Translations under genes and position numbers: made by a program
Shown: positions 54,201 to 62,828 of the stretch, in pieces
Numbering within the stretch: position 1 is the stretch's first letter
How the letters are laid out: each line of letters opens with the position of its first letter
Assembly: GCF_006838285.1 (NCBI RefSeq)
Contig: NZ_CP038228.1
Span: 558,001 to 622,000, forward strand
Length of the DNA stretch: 64,000 nucleotides
Reading direction: 5' to 3'
Origin: Xanthomonas translucens pv. cerealis
Lineage (GTDB): Bacteria; Pseudomonadota; Gammaproteobacteria; Xanthomonadales; Xanthomonadaceae
Notes under the pieces: generated by a model
Database searches by the model: none
Seen by the model: only the letters and a program-made list of their open reading frames with translations
What the model was told of the DNA's origin: nothing

Positions 54201-55850
54201 CTGGTGCGCAAGGTGCAGACCACCAACGGCAAGGTGTTCGTGCTGCGCTACGCGTATACCAAGGCGGGCCAGCTCAGCCGGCTGACCTACCCAGATGGTG
54301 CCGCCGTGGATTACGTGCGCAATGCCCAGGGCCAGACCACGGAAGTGGGCGTGACCCCGGCCGGCGGCACACGCCAGGTGCTGTTGAACAACGCGACCTA
54401 CTACCCGTTCGGCCCGGTCGCGAGCTGGTCCTACGGCAACGGCCGCCCGATGCAGCGCGTGCTGGACCAGGACTACCGCCCACTGGCGATCAACGACACC
54501 CGCAGCGACGGCCTGAGCACCGGCTTCGCGTTCGATCCAGCCGGCAACCTCAGCGCCCTGACCGCCGCGGGCAACACCGCACCCGTGGTCAGCCTGGACT
54601 ACGACGCCCTGGGCCGATTGACCGCGTTCAAGGACGGCCCGACCGGCACGGTGATCGACGGCTACAGCTACGACGCCACCGGCAACCGGCTCAGCGCTAA
54701 GGTCAACACCGTCACGCAGAGCTACACCTACCCAACCACCAACCACCGCCTGAGCGCGGTGGCCGGCACCGCGCGTACCTACGACGCGATCGGCAACACG
54801 CTTTCCATCGGCGGCACCGCGCAGGAGTTCGCGTACGACGCCACGGGTAGGATGAGCCAGGCCAAGCGCGCGGGCACGGTCGTGATGAAGTACGGCTACA
54901 ACGGCCGCGGCGAGCAGGTGCTACGGGTGGACAAGACCAACACCTACACCCTGTACGACGAGAGCGGGCACTGGCTGGGCACCTACGACGCCAACGGCAC
55001 CGCGCTGCAGCAGGCGATCTGGCTGGACGACCTGCCGGTCGGCGTGCTGGCCAAGAACAGCCTGCGCTACGTACAGCCCGACCACCTGGGCACCCCTCGC
55101 GCGGTGATCGACCCGAGCCGCGATGTGGCGATTTGGAAATGGGATCTGAAGGGCGAAGCCTTCGGCAATACCCCGCCGGACCAGGACCCGGACAAGGACG
55201 GCACCGCGTTCGTATTCGATATGCGCTTCCCCGGGCAGCGCTACGATGCGGCGACGGGACTCAATCAGAACTACTTCCGAGATTACGATGCCGGCACCGG
55301 GCGGTATGGGCAGAGTGATCCGATTGGGTTAGGTGGTGGCCTAAATACCTATGGTTACTCTTTGCAGGCGCCTTTGGATCATGGCGATGATTTGGGCTTA
55401 GCAACATGGAAAGGAAATAGCTACGGTGTAGGTGGAGGTGCGGGCCGGTATGGCGGTTTCATTGATTTTTATCAACTTACCTCGCCATGCCCTGATGGGG
55501 GTCTTGCGTATGTATACATCATGGCTTTTGGAGGGAGTGGCGGTATCGGCTATCCAATATCTATGACTGGATCATCTGTGGAGCTTTCGGACGCCAATGG
55601 TATGCCTGATCCAAATATTTTTAATGGCCCATATGCTAAATTTTCGGTGGGATCCGTATCTTTCGGCCCTGGCTACCAGCTTTATCAGAAAATTATGATA
55701 GGCGGAGCTTGGAAGTCGATCGATACAGGAGCAAAAAGCTCGGGTTGGCATCAATCTCAAGGAGGTTTTGATGGTTCCCTTTATTCTGTCGGGGTTGGAA
55801 AAGCCATTGTTATAGAGAAAAAAGAATGCAGCAAATGTGGGGGTGGGTGA
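51241..55850 (+). pseudogene. Secreted RHS/YD-repeat protein gene, frameshifted near its start
   Basis: ATG 51241 follows AAAGGAGG by 5 nt and encodes a signal peptide ending AHA-ED, then 'GWSTLQPVDWGNACFSSPAEACRY', reaching a TAG at 51619-51621. The body is in another frame, open from at least 51396 to 55850. One extra G in the G5 tract 51604-51608 would join them as '...QSQGGRALLEVVCY...'. The body has 'GDPINPSIGNSYQVETDY' (start of RHS proteins), many YD repeats ('YDALNRLTK', 'YTYDTAGNR'), the core 'VQPDHLGTPRAVIDP...DPIGLGGGLNTYGY' to about 55370, then a Gly-rich variable tail of about 150 residues. GC is low at both ends and high in the repeats. It may be a true pseudogene, phase-variable, or a sequencing error. 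Confidence 0.8.
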
Positions 55851-56059
55851 TGAACGGTGTTTACATCGTGTTGATGCTTTCTTGCGTTTTTTGCTTGATG
55901 GTTGGTGGTGGGATGCGTTGGATTGCCTATATGAATTCTCCTAAAAGAAAGCCTTTCCGTTCTGTTGGGGATAGATGGGGGTTCTGGTTATCTTTGTGTG
56001 GCGTAGTAGGCATGGTTGTACTAACGATTGCGTACGAGAATTTCAGCAGGAACACGTAG
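55850..56059 (+). CDS. Small two-helix membrane protein overlapping the RHS stop (candidate cognate partner)
   Basis: 69 residues. Its ATG shares a base with the RHS TGA (TGATG), implying coupled translation; an in-frame ATG at 55826 lies inside RHS. Two hydrophobic helices ('GVYIVLMLSCVFCLMVGGGM' and 'WGFWLSLCGVVGMVVLTIAY') flank a basic loop ('SPKRKPFRS'). The base composition is as AT-rich as the RHS tail. Genes in this position after an RHS variable tail are often immunity proteins, and a membrane location would suit a toxin acting on or through the inner membrane. No homology is recognised. Confidence 0.6.
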   Translation: MNGVYIVLMLSCVFCLMVGGGMRWIAYMNSPKRKPFRSVGDRWGFWLSLCGVVGMVVLTIAYENFSRNT

Positions 56060-56329
56060 TTTTTGGAAAAATGGACCAGGGGAAATATCTTTTTGAACCG
56101 GATATTTCTCCTGGCTCATTTTATGCCATGCATTTTATGCCGCAGCCTTGTGGGTGCGCCCCCATCGCGATAGCGGCTGGCGGACTGCGTCAACGCGATG
56201 ATCCTGGCCGTGGCCGGGCGTCGTCGTCATCGCCACCCATTCACTCCACTTCCGCTCTGCCGCATGATGCAAGGCCAGCCGCGCATGCTTTTTGCGCCGC
56301 ACCCATCCTTCCGCGCCGGAGCCCCACCC

Positions 56330-57379
56330 ATGCACGAACGCCGCCATTTCCTCAAAACCGCCGCCTTCGGCGCTCTCGCCACCGGCCTGGCCGCGGCGTT
56401 GCCGCGCGCCCGGGCCGCGGCCAGCAACGGGGTCGCGCCGCTGCCGCGGGGTGCGGCGCGGGTGATCTCGACCTGGGATTTCGGGGTCGCGGCCAACCAG
56501 GCGGCGTGGCAGGTGCTGGCGCGCGGTGGCGCGGCGCTGGATGCGGTGGAGGCCGGGGTGAAGGTGCCGGAGGCCGATCCGAACAATCCCACCGTCGGGC
56601 TGGGCGGCTATCCCGATCGCGATGGGCGGGTCACGCTCGATGCCTGCATCATGGATCACACCGGTGGCTGCGGGTCGGTCGCGGCGCTGGAGGACATCGT
56701 GCATGCGATCTCGGTGGCGCGGCGGGTGATGGAGAAGACGCCGCACGTGATGCTGGTCGGCGACGGCGCGCTGCAGTTCGCGCTGGCGCAGGGCTTCGAG
56801 CGCACCAAGTTGCTGACGCCGTCGTCGGAAAAAGCGTGGAAGGCGTGGCTGAAGACGTCCAAGTACGCGCCGGAGGCGAACATCGAAAACCGCGCCTACC
56901 AGCAGGGCACGCTGCCCGGGGGGAAGGACAACCACGACACCATCGGCATGCTGGCGCTGGATGCGCACGGCAATCTGTCCGGCGCCTGCACCACTAGCGG
57001 CATGGCGTGGAAGATGCACGGGCGGGTGGGCGACAGTCCGATCATCGGCGCCGGTCTTTACGTGGACAACGAGGTCGGTGGGGCGACCTCCACCGGCGTT
57101 GGCGAGGAAGTGATCCGCAATGTCGGCAGTTTCGCGGTGGTGGAGAGGATGCGCCAGGGCAAGAGCCCGGCCGAGGCCTGCCGCGAGGTGGTGATGCGCA
57201 TCGTGCGACGCAAGCCGCAGTTGACCCGCGACCTGCAGGTCGGCTTTCTGGCAATGAACAGGCGCGGCGAGGTCGGTGCGTTCGCGATCCAGCCCGGTTT
57301 CAGTTACGCGGTCTGCGACGCGCAGCGGCAGGATCTGCTGCTGCCGGGGCAGAGCCATTTCGCGACGTCGGCCGCATGA
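56330..57379 (+). CDS. Tat-exported N4-(beta-N-acetylglucosaminyl)-L-asparaginase / isoaspartyl peptidase-type Ntn hydrolase
   Basis: 349 residues. The N-terminus 'RRHFLKTAAFGALATGLAAALPRARA' is a twin-arginine signal. The Ntn-hydrolase family 2 fold is clear: 'NPTVGLGGYPDRDGRVTLDACIMD', 'GDGALQFALAQGF', and the autocleavage site before Thr204 in 'KDNHDTIGMLALDAHGNLSGACTTSGMAWKMHGRVGDSPIIGAGLYVDN', which matches glycosylasparaginases. It would cut the GlcNAc-Asn bond in N-glycan remnants, or Asn, in the periplasm. Its TGA overlaps the cutC ATG. In plant-pathogenic xanthomonads such enzymes may help use plant glycopeptides, though no glycan genes are adjacent apart from sialidase debris. Confidence 0.9.
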   Translation: MHERRHFLKTAAFGALATGLAAALPRARAAASNGVAPLPRGAARVISTWDFGVAANQAAWQVLARGGAALDAVEAGVKVPEADPNNPTVGLGGYPDRDGRVTLDACIMDHTGGCGSVAALEDIVHAISVARRVMEKTPHVMLVGDGALQFALAQGFERTKLLTPSSEKAWKAWLKTSKYAPEANIENRAYQQGTLPGGKDNHDTIGMLALDAHGNLSGACTTSGMAWKMHGRVGDSPIIGAGLYVDNEVGGATSTGVGEEVIRNVGSFAVVERMRQGKSPAEACREVVMRIVRRKPQLTRDLQVGFLAMNRRGEVGAFAIQPGFSYAVCDAQRQDLLLPGQSHFATSAA

Positions 57380-58116
57380 GCCGGGTCGTGCCGATGGGGC
57401 TGGAAGTGGCCGCCGATTCGATCGGTTCGGCGCTGGCGGCGCAGGCCGGCGGGGCGATGCGGGTGGAACTGTGCGGCGGCCTGGACGGCGGCGGGCTGAC
57501 GCCGTCGTTCGGCACGCTGGCGGTGCTGCGCGATCGCCTGACCATTCCGCTGTACGTGCTGATCCGCCCGCGCGTGGGCGATTTCGTGTTCGACGCCGCG
57601 GAGGTGGAGGCGATGCGCCGCGACGTGGAGCAGTGCGTACGGCTCGGCTGCGACGGGGTGGTGCTGGGCGCGCTGGATCCGGCCGGGGAAGTGGATATGG
57701 CGACGATGCGGGTGCTGATCGCGGCGGCCGGCCGCTTGGGCGTGACCTTCCACCGGGCGATCGATGTCAGCGCCGATCCATCGCGGGCGCTGGAGGATGC
57801 GATCGCGCTTGGGTGCGAGCGGGTGCTGACCTCGGGCGCGCGGGCGACCGCACTGGACGGCATGGGCACCATCGCCGCGCTGCTGCGCCAGGCCGACGGG
57901 CGCATCGGCGTGATGCCGGGAGCCGGTGTGTCCGAGCAGAATGTGCGTGCCTTGCGGGTGGGTACCGGGGCGCGTGAGTTCCATGCCTCGGCGCGCAGTC
58001 CGGTCGTCGCGCAGGTGCATGCCCGGCATGCGTACATTCGCGATCTGGGCGGCGATTATCAGCGCACCGACGTTGCGCGCGTGCGCCGCATCGTGGCGGC
58101 GTTGCAGGAACCGTAG
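57376..58116 (+). CDS. cutC: CutC-family protein
   Basis: 246 residues, a complete TIM-barrel CutC: 'GLEVAADSIGSALAAQAGGAMRVELCGGLDGGGLTPS', 'VLIRPRVGDFVF', 'DGVVLGALDPAGEVD', 'VTFHRAIDVSADPSRALEDAIALGCERVLTSG', and 'GVMPGAGVSEQNVRAL'. The family was linked to copper homeostasis, but that role is disputed. ATG 57376 overlaps the asparaginase stop, so both come from one message. A damaged second copy lies at 62396-62828. Confidence 0.93.
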   Translation: MSRVVPMGLEVAADSIGSALAAQAGGAMRVELCGGLDGGGLTPSFGTLAVLRDRLTIPLYVLIRPRVGDFVFDAAEVEAMRRDVEQCVRLGCDGVVLGALDPAGEVDMATMRVLIAAAGRLGVTFHRAIDVSADPSRALEDAIALGCERVLTSGARATALDGMGTIAALLRQADGRIGVMPGAGVSEQNVRALRVGTGAREFHASARSPVVAQVHARHAYIRDLGGDYQRTDVARVRRIVAALQEP

Positions 58117-58239
58117 CGGCACTGGTGCACGCCGCGCGGAGGCGCCGGCCAACGTCACGGACGCCATGACTGGCATCACGCGCTGCGCAGGATCGCTATG
58201 GCCGGTCCGCAGAAGCGCGCCCGAGCTGCGGGCGCGAAC

Positions 58240-60138
58240 CTAGTTCTGTGCCGGCTGTGGGTGGGCATGCGCATCGGCTTGCTTGGGGACATATAGCTCC
58301 ACTTCCGGGAAGCAGTCGCGGTAATTTGCCTTGGCGAGCACGGCGTATTCGCGTGCTTGCCACATTCTCATGCATGCAACGAGGTTGTCCCTGTCTATTT
58401 CATCGGTGTTTTCGCAAATTTTTCCGGAAGGTGTTTGTATGGGTGTTTCCACGTGAAGAAAATCTGCGTTCGCATAGTCCTTGCTTTCCTGGAGCATCTG
58501 CCTGAGTGTTCCGATCTCACCCAGCGTCATTGGGCGATTCCTTTTTTCTGATGTCGGCCCGAAGGAGGGGTTGCCAGGTACGAATGGATTCTTGCCTTCA
58601 TCGATCAGGGCCAGTGCAGCGCGCGCGCGGGTTTGGATGCTTTTCGTGCGTTGTGCCAGGGGCCCGTTGTCAGGTAGCTTGCTTGGGCCTGCGGCGTTAG
58701 TCGACGCGGAGGCGCCTGGCGCTGCTGGGCGTGCTTGATGCCGCATCGCCAGAGTTGCCGTTGCGCCGGTTGCCAGCGCTGGCCGGGCTGGAGCGCCGAA
58801 TCCAACAGAATATGCTGTGTTATTTCTACGCCTCGCTGCCGCGGCGCGGTCGGCGTTAGGCTGTCGCAAATTGGCGAGCTGGGCCTCAAGACGTTGCGGC
58901 ACCTTGATGTCGCAGTTGTCAGGCAACTGTTTAATCGATACAGGGAGGGCGTTCAGGTTGGTGCAGCCGCGCAGATTGAGACTCTCAAGTTTCCGCAGCT
59001 GCCCCAGTTCTTTCGGAAGCGCACGCAATTCCACGCAATTCTCCAAATTGAGATTCTTCAGCGCCGGCAAGTGGCAAAGTGTCCGCGGCAACCCTTCGAT
59101 CGGGGTGTTTTCCAGATTGAGTTCCCGCAAATTCTGCATTTTCTCTATTCCGTCAGGGAGAGACAGCACGGGCGATTTGCTGAGATTCAATTGCCGGAGT
59201 TCGCGCATGAGCGTCACAGAGGACGGAAGAGACCTGACATTGCTACCGTGCAGGTTCAGGATTTTGAGTCTGGTCAGGCCGCACGTTCCACCGGAAGCGC
59301 GACGGCCAACCAAGTTATGGGGAAGCTCCCTGAGATTCTTGCTGTCTGTAACGGCGAGTGTCTGCAGCTGGGCAAGTTCGCCAAGCGACTCAGGCAGCGC
59401 CTTGAGCGGGTTGTTCGATAGCGTCAGTTCGCGAAGGTTGTGTAGTTTTCCGATGGAGTCCGGCAGCGATTGTAGTGCCGCGGCGTTGATCTCGATCTTG
59501 CTTAGGTGAGTGAATTGCGATACATCGCTGGGAAGGTGCGGGAGCGGAGTGTAATGAACTTTCAATGCGTCTTTGCCCGGCTCGGCCGCCGTTCTAAGCG
59601 CGTTTGCCGTTTCCTGCAGAAGCGTGGGCATGGAACTATGTTCATCGGCACCTTTGATGCGCGCGATCTCGATATCCCAATCTTTCTGCCACGAGGGGCA
59701 GGTTTGCTTGCACTCATCTAGCCATTGATTCAGCAGTGCCTGCAGTGCAGGTTTTTGTCTCTGCGCCAGCTGCGGAGAATCGTCAGCGTCGAAGTGGAAT
59801 CGCCCACGTTCGGTGTCGTTCAGGCATGGTGGCGTCAAGCTGGCAGCACGCTCCAAGGCCGCCATCGCGGATATGGCGAGCGAGGGTTGGCTCCTGTCCA
59901 TTTGCATCGACCTGTGCAGCATAGGCGCGCTGGAGGAGGAAGCGCCTGCCTGCGGCAGGTTGTGTTGCCTGCTCGGTGCGTGCAGGGGAAGGCCCGCGCG
60001 TTCCATTGCCGCACCGGTCGGATCGGACGCCTCTGCGGCAGGAGCTGCCAGCGTTCGCGTCGGCGTAGCGTGTCTGCGAGGATCGGTGCTGTTGGTTTGC
60101 CGACCTGATGAGGTGGCGATGGGATTCAAGGGTTTCAT
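58240..60138 (-). CDS. XopL-family leucine-rich-repeat type III effector-like protein 1
   Basis: 632 residues from ATG 60138, which aligns with the start of the neighbouring paralogue; the frame opens 18 codons earlier inside that gene. N-terminus: Ser/Pro/Thr-rich, unstructured (about 1-115), typical of type III secretion. Then a helical region and about nine LRRs ('LPDSIGKLHNLRELTLSNNPLKALP', 'LRGCTNLNALPVSIKQLPDNC', 'IKVPQRLEAQL'), which match the XopL LRR domain closely. XopL is a Xanthomonas E3 ubiquitin ligase and suppressor of plant immunity. The C-terminal about 150 residues ('RARAALALIDEGKNPFVPGNP', 'MTLGEI', 'MRMWQAREYAVLAKANYRDCFPEVEL') are shared by all three local paralogues; whether they equal the XopL ligase domain is not known. 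It starts 19 nt after paralogue 2, so is probably co-transcribed. Confidence 0.85.
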   Translation of the reverse strand: MKPLNPIATSSGRQTNSTDPRRHATPTRTLAAPAAEASDPTGAAMERAGLPLHAPSRQHNLPQAGASSSSAPMLHRSMQMDRSQPSLAISAMAALERAASLTPPCLNDTERGRFHFDADDSPQLAQRQKPALQALLNQWLDECKQTCPSWQKDWDIEIARIKGADEHSSMPTLLQETANALRTAAEPGKDALKVHYTPLPHLPSDVSQFTHLSKIEINAAALQSLPDSIGKLHNLRELTLSNNPLKALPESLGELAQLQTLAVTDSKNLRELPHNLVGRRASGGTCGLTRLKILNLHGSNVRSLPSSVTLMRELRQLNLSKSPVLSLPDGIEKMQNLRELNLENTPIEGLPRTLCHLPALKNLNLENCVELRALPKELGQLRKLESLNLRGCTNLNALPVSIKQLPDNCDIKVPQRLEAQLANLRQPNADRAAAARRRNNTAYSVGFGAPARPALATGATATLAMRHQARPAAPGASASTNAAGPSKLPDNGPLAQRTKSIQTRARAALALIDEGKNPFVPGNPSFGPTSEKRNRPMTLGEIGTLRQMLQESKDYANADFLHVETPIQTPSGKICENTDEIDRDNLVACMRMWQAREYAVLAKANYRDCFPEVELYVPKQADAHAHPQPAQN

Positions 60139-60157
60139 ACGGTCTGCGGGTGCGCGT

Positions 60158-61978
60158 TTAGTCCCGTGCAGGCTGCGGATCGGCATTGGCATCCGTTTGC
60201 GTTTGCTCGGAGATATGAAGTTCCAATTCTGGGAAGCGGTTGCGAAAAGACGATTCGGAGATGGCGATCATCTCGCGTGATCGCCACATGTTCACGGCGC
60301 TGCTGAGGTTGATATTGGTTACCTTTTCATTTTCTCGGTAGTACGAGTCTTTGCCTTTTTCCATGACCTTTCCATTTTTTCCTTTGATTATATTTCTCAG
60401 CTCGCGATTGTTGCTTTCCTGGATCATCGTGGCGACTGCGGGGATCTCGCCCAGCTGCATTCGGTCGTCATTGGATTCTGATGGCGGATCGATGGGTGGG
60501 TTATCAGCCATGAATGGGTTTTTGTTATTGTCGATCAGGTACAATGCGGCGTATGCAAGATTTGTAATTTTTTTCCTTGAAGCTTCGTTGCTCGCGGCTT
60601 GTGGAGCCAGCGCTTGTGGCCGGCTTGGACCAGCGGCGCCCGTCGAGGAGGATGCGGCATACCGTGTCGTCGCCCTTGCTGCACGTCCCGCCTGCGGTCG
60701 CAACGGGTCGAGCTGATTCTGGAGATGTTGCGGAACCCTGATGGTGCAATTGCCAGGCAGTTCCCTGATCGATTGAGGAAGCGTGTCCAGATTGTTGCAG
60801 CCGCGCAGGTCGAGTTCCTCCAAATGCCGAAGCTGTCCCAAGTTTGACGGAAGCGCACGCAATTCCGCGCAATTCTTCAAATGCAACTTCTTCAGGCTCG
60901 GCAGCTCGCACACTTCCGGCTGCAGGACTTGGATCCGAGTCCTTTCCAGATTCAGTTCCTGCAATTTTCCCAGGTGCTTTATGCCGGGAGGCAGCATCCG
61001 CAAGCGGGTGCCTTTGAGGTCCAGTTGCTCAAGATGGGGCATATACGTTACGCAGTCGGGAACGCGCGTCAAGCGGCTCCCGCGCACGCTCAGGTTTTTG
61101 AGTCCGGTCAATCCTTGCGCTCCACCGCGGCCGACGTTCACCAGTAAGGATGGAAGCGTTTCGAACTGCTTGCAGTCTATGATTTCCAGCGACTGCAGTT
61201 GGCTAAGATTGCGAAGCGAATGAGGCAGATCCTTCACTGGGTTGTTGATGAGGGTCAGTTCACGAAGGTTGTGTATTTGTCCAATGGAGTCCGGTAGTGA
61301 TTGTAGTCCGGTGCACCGAATGTCGATCTTGTTCAGGTGGGTGAAATGGGATAAATCGCTGGGTAAATGCGGGAGCGCACTATATTCGACCCGCAATGAA
61401 TTGCTGCCTGGTCTTGCGGCCGCTTTGAGTATATGTTTCGTAGACTGCACAGCGGCGGCTGGATTTGTCTCAACTTCTCCTATACGCCGGATTGATTCTT
61501 GCCATTCTTGCGCCCATGAGTTCGTATTTTGTAGGCACTTGTTTTCCCATTCATCCAGATGTCGCTCGAGTTGCCGGTTTCGTCCCCGCATCAGTTGCGG
61601 AGAATCGCTAGCGTGGAGTTGGAGCCGCTCGCGTTCGACGGTGTTCAGGCGCGGTGGCGAGAGGTTGGCAGCAGGCTCGGAGGTCTCTGTCGCGGATGCA
61701 AAGCGCGGCACTGTGTCTCTGTCGATTTGCGTTGTCCTGCGCAGTGTTCTAGCGGGGCGCGGCCCGCTCGAGGACGAAGCGCCGGAGTGCGACGGGGACT
61801 GCTGCCGGCTCGGCGCATGCAGGGAAAGGCCGGCGAGTTCCATTGCCGCGCTGGCCGGAGTGGACGCATCCGGCGCAGGAGTCGCAGGTACCCGCGCCGG
61901 CGTTCCTTGGCTGCGAGGGTCGGCGTTGTTACGTTGCTCGTCGGAGGCGGCTCTGCTGCGAAGCATACGGCGAAACAT
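60158..61978 (-). CDS. XopL-family leucine-rich-repeat type III effector-like protein 2
   Basis: 606 residues from ATG 61978 (ATG 61966 possible). N-terminal about 110 residues are Ser/Thr/Pro/Arg-rich with the shared 'AMELAGLSLHAPSRQ' motif. A helical segment and about nine LRRs follow ('LPDSIGQIHNLRELTLINNPVKDLP', 'LDLRGCNNLDTLPQSIRELPGNC', 'IRVPQHLQNQL'). The C-terminal module reads 'ALYLIDNNKNPFMADNP', 'MQLGEI', 'MWRSREMIAISESSFRNRFPELELHI'. A perfect PIP box stands 82 nt upstream, so HrpX-dependent expression during infection is expected. No signal peptide or membrane segment. It is the promoter-proximal member of the pair. Confidence 0.87.
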   Translation of the reverse strand: MFRRMLRSRAASDEQRNNADPRSQGTPARVPATPAPDASTPASAAMELAGLSLHAPSRQQSPSHSGASSSSGPRPARTLRRTTQIDRDTVPRFASATETSEPAANLSPPRLNTVERERLQLHASDSPQLMRGRNRQLERHLDEWENKCLQNTNSWAQEWQESIRRIGEVETNPAAAVQSTKHILKAAARPGSNSLRVEYSALPHLPSDLSHFTHLNKIDIRCTGLQSLPDSIGQIHNLRELTLINNPVKDLPHSLRNLSQLQSLEIIDCKQFETLPSLLVNVGRGGAQGLTGLKNLSVRGSRLTRVPDCVTYMPHLEQLDLKGTRLRMLPPGIKHLGKLQELNLERTRIQVLQPEVCELPSLKKLHLKNCAELRALPSNLGQLRHLEELDLRGCNNLDTLPQSIRELPGNCTIRVPQHLQNQLDPLRPQAGRAARATTRYAASSSTGAAGPSRPQALAPQAASNEASRKKITNLAYAALYLIDNNKNPFMADNPPIDPPSESNDDRMQLGEIPAVATMIQESNNRELRNIIKGKNGKVMEKGKDSYYRENEKVTNINLSSAVNMWRSREMIAISESSFRNRFPELELHISEQTQTDANADPQPARD

Positions 61979-62132
61979 ATCGGCTGGAATCCCTGTGCTG
62001 GTGGATTGCGAGATCAGCGAAGATCATCCGGCTTCTGCGGGTCCTTGCCAAAGCCGAGGGACGAAGCGTCCATGCCTGAAACGAAATTTCCGCTCGTCGC
62101 GCGTGGCGTGCAGCGCCAGCCGGTCGTGGCAT
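61979..62132. other. Promoter region of the LRR effector pair
   Basis: 154 bp with no gene, holding the PIP box and a near-match to the expected -10 (GATGAT on the minus strand, about 32 nt downstream of the PIP box; the consensus YANNNT is missed at the first base). No strong Shine-Dalgarno stands before ATG 61978. Confidence 0.6.
62061..62085 (-). promoter_or_regulatory. Plant-inducible-promoter (PIP) box, HrpX binding site
   Basis: On the minus strand the sequence is TTCGT, exactly 15 bases, TTCGT. This fits the published TTCGB-N15-TTCGB consensus perfectly. It ends 82 nt before the ATG of XopL-like gene 2 and points towards it. PIP boxes mark genes switched on by HrpX together with the type III secretion system. 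Confidence 0.85.
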
Positions 62133-62395
62133 TCAGTGCGCCGAGGGCGTGGTCGCGCCGCGGCCAAGCCGCGCCGGGTTCAGCACCACGTGCTTGATGC
62201 GGATGCGCTTTCAGGTGTAGCTGATGTGTACCAGGCCATCGCCGGTCTGGATCACCACCGGATAGGAGAATTCGTCCTTGGCGCTGTCTTCCAGGGTCAG
62301 CACGCGGCCCAGTGGTTGCCGTCGGCGGACAGCGCCACCGCCAGGGTCCGCGGCCGCCGCACCAGTCCTTGCCGGCTTCGGTGGGGTTGTAGACC
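62133..62395 (-). pseudogene. C-terminal remnant of a sialidase-like (BNR-repeat) gene
   Basis: On the minus strand two frames read 'NGRWLLVYNPTEAGKDW' then, after a frameshift, 'VLTLEDSAKDEFSYPVVIQTGDGLVHISYT', a TGA where a Trp is expected, and 'KRIRIKHVVLNPARL' to a stop at 62133-62135. This is the usual C-terminus of bacterial BNR/Asp-box sialidase-like proteins found beside carbohydrate-use genes. The N-terminal bulk is missing because the fragment abuts the cutC fragment at about 62396. It is dead by frameshift, stop and truncation. Confidence 0.6.
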
Positions 62396-62828
62396 AGCAG
62401 CCAGCGGCCATTTCGTGTTCGACGCAGCGGAAGTGGCGGCGATGCGCCGCGACTTGGAGCAGTGCGTGCGGCTGGGTTGCGACGGGGCAGTGCTGGGCGT
62501 GCTGAATCCTGCCGGCGAGGTCGATATGGACACGATGCGGGTGCTGATCGCGGGCGCCCCGGCGACGGCGCTGGACGGCATCGGCACCATCGCCGCGCTG
62601 CTGCGCCAGGCCGACGGGAGCATTGGCGTGATGCCGGGGGCCGATGTGTCCGAGCAGAATGTGCGTGCCTTGCGGGTTGGTACCGGGGCGCGTAAGTTCC
62701 ATGTCTCGGCGCGCAGTCCGGTGGTTGCGCAGGTGCATGCCCCGCATGCGTACATTCGCGATATGGGCGGCGATTATCAGCGGACCGACGTTGCGCACGT
62801 GTGCCGCATCGTGGCGGCGTTTGTTTAG
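62396..62828 (+). pseudogene. cutC: Truncated, internally deleted second cutC copy
   Basis: It reads 'GHFVFDAAEVAAMRRDLEQCVRLGCDGAVLGVLNPAGEVDMDTMRVLIA', equivalent to residues about 69-116 of the intact CutC at 57376-58116. It then jumps to 'GAPATALDGIGTIAALLRQADGSIGVMPGADVSEQNVRAL' and continues to the end. The first about 68 residues and about 40 internal residues (the 'VTFHRAIDVSAD' strand) are gone. The remainder is about 90% identical by eye. It has no start codon of its own. Confidence 0.88.

Noticed and set aside
51241..56059. RHS locus as a type VI secretion effector
   Set aside because: The reconstructed N-terminus is a Sec signal peptide, with no PAAR or VgrG-linked domain and no T6SS gene nearby.
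62457..62460. cutC fragment as a functional short CutC
   Set aside because: The first about 68 residues and an internal barrel strand are missing and there is no start codon or RBS.
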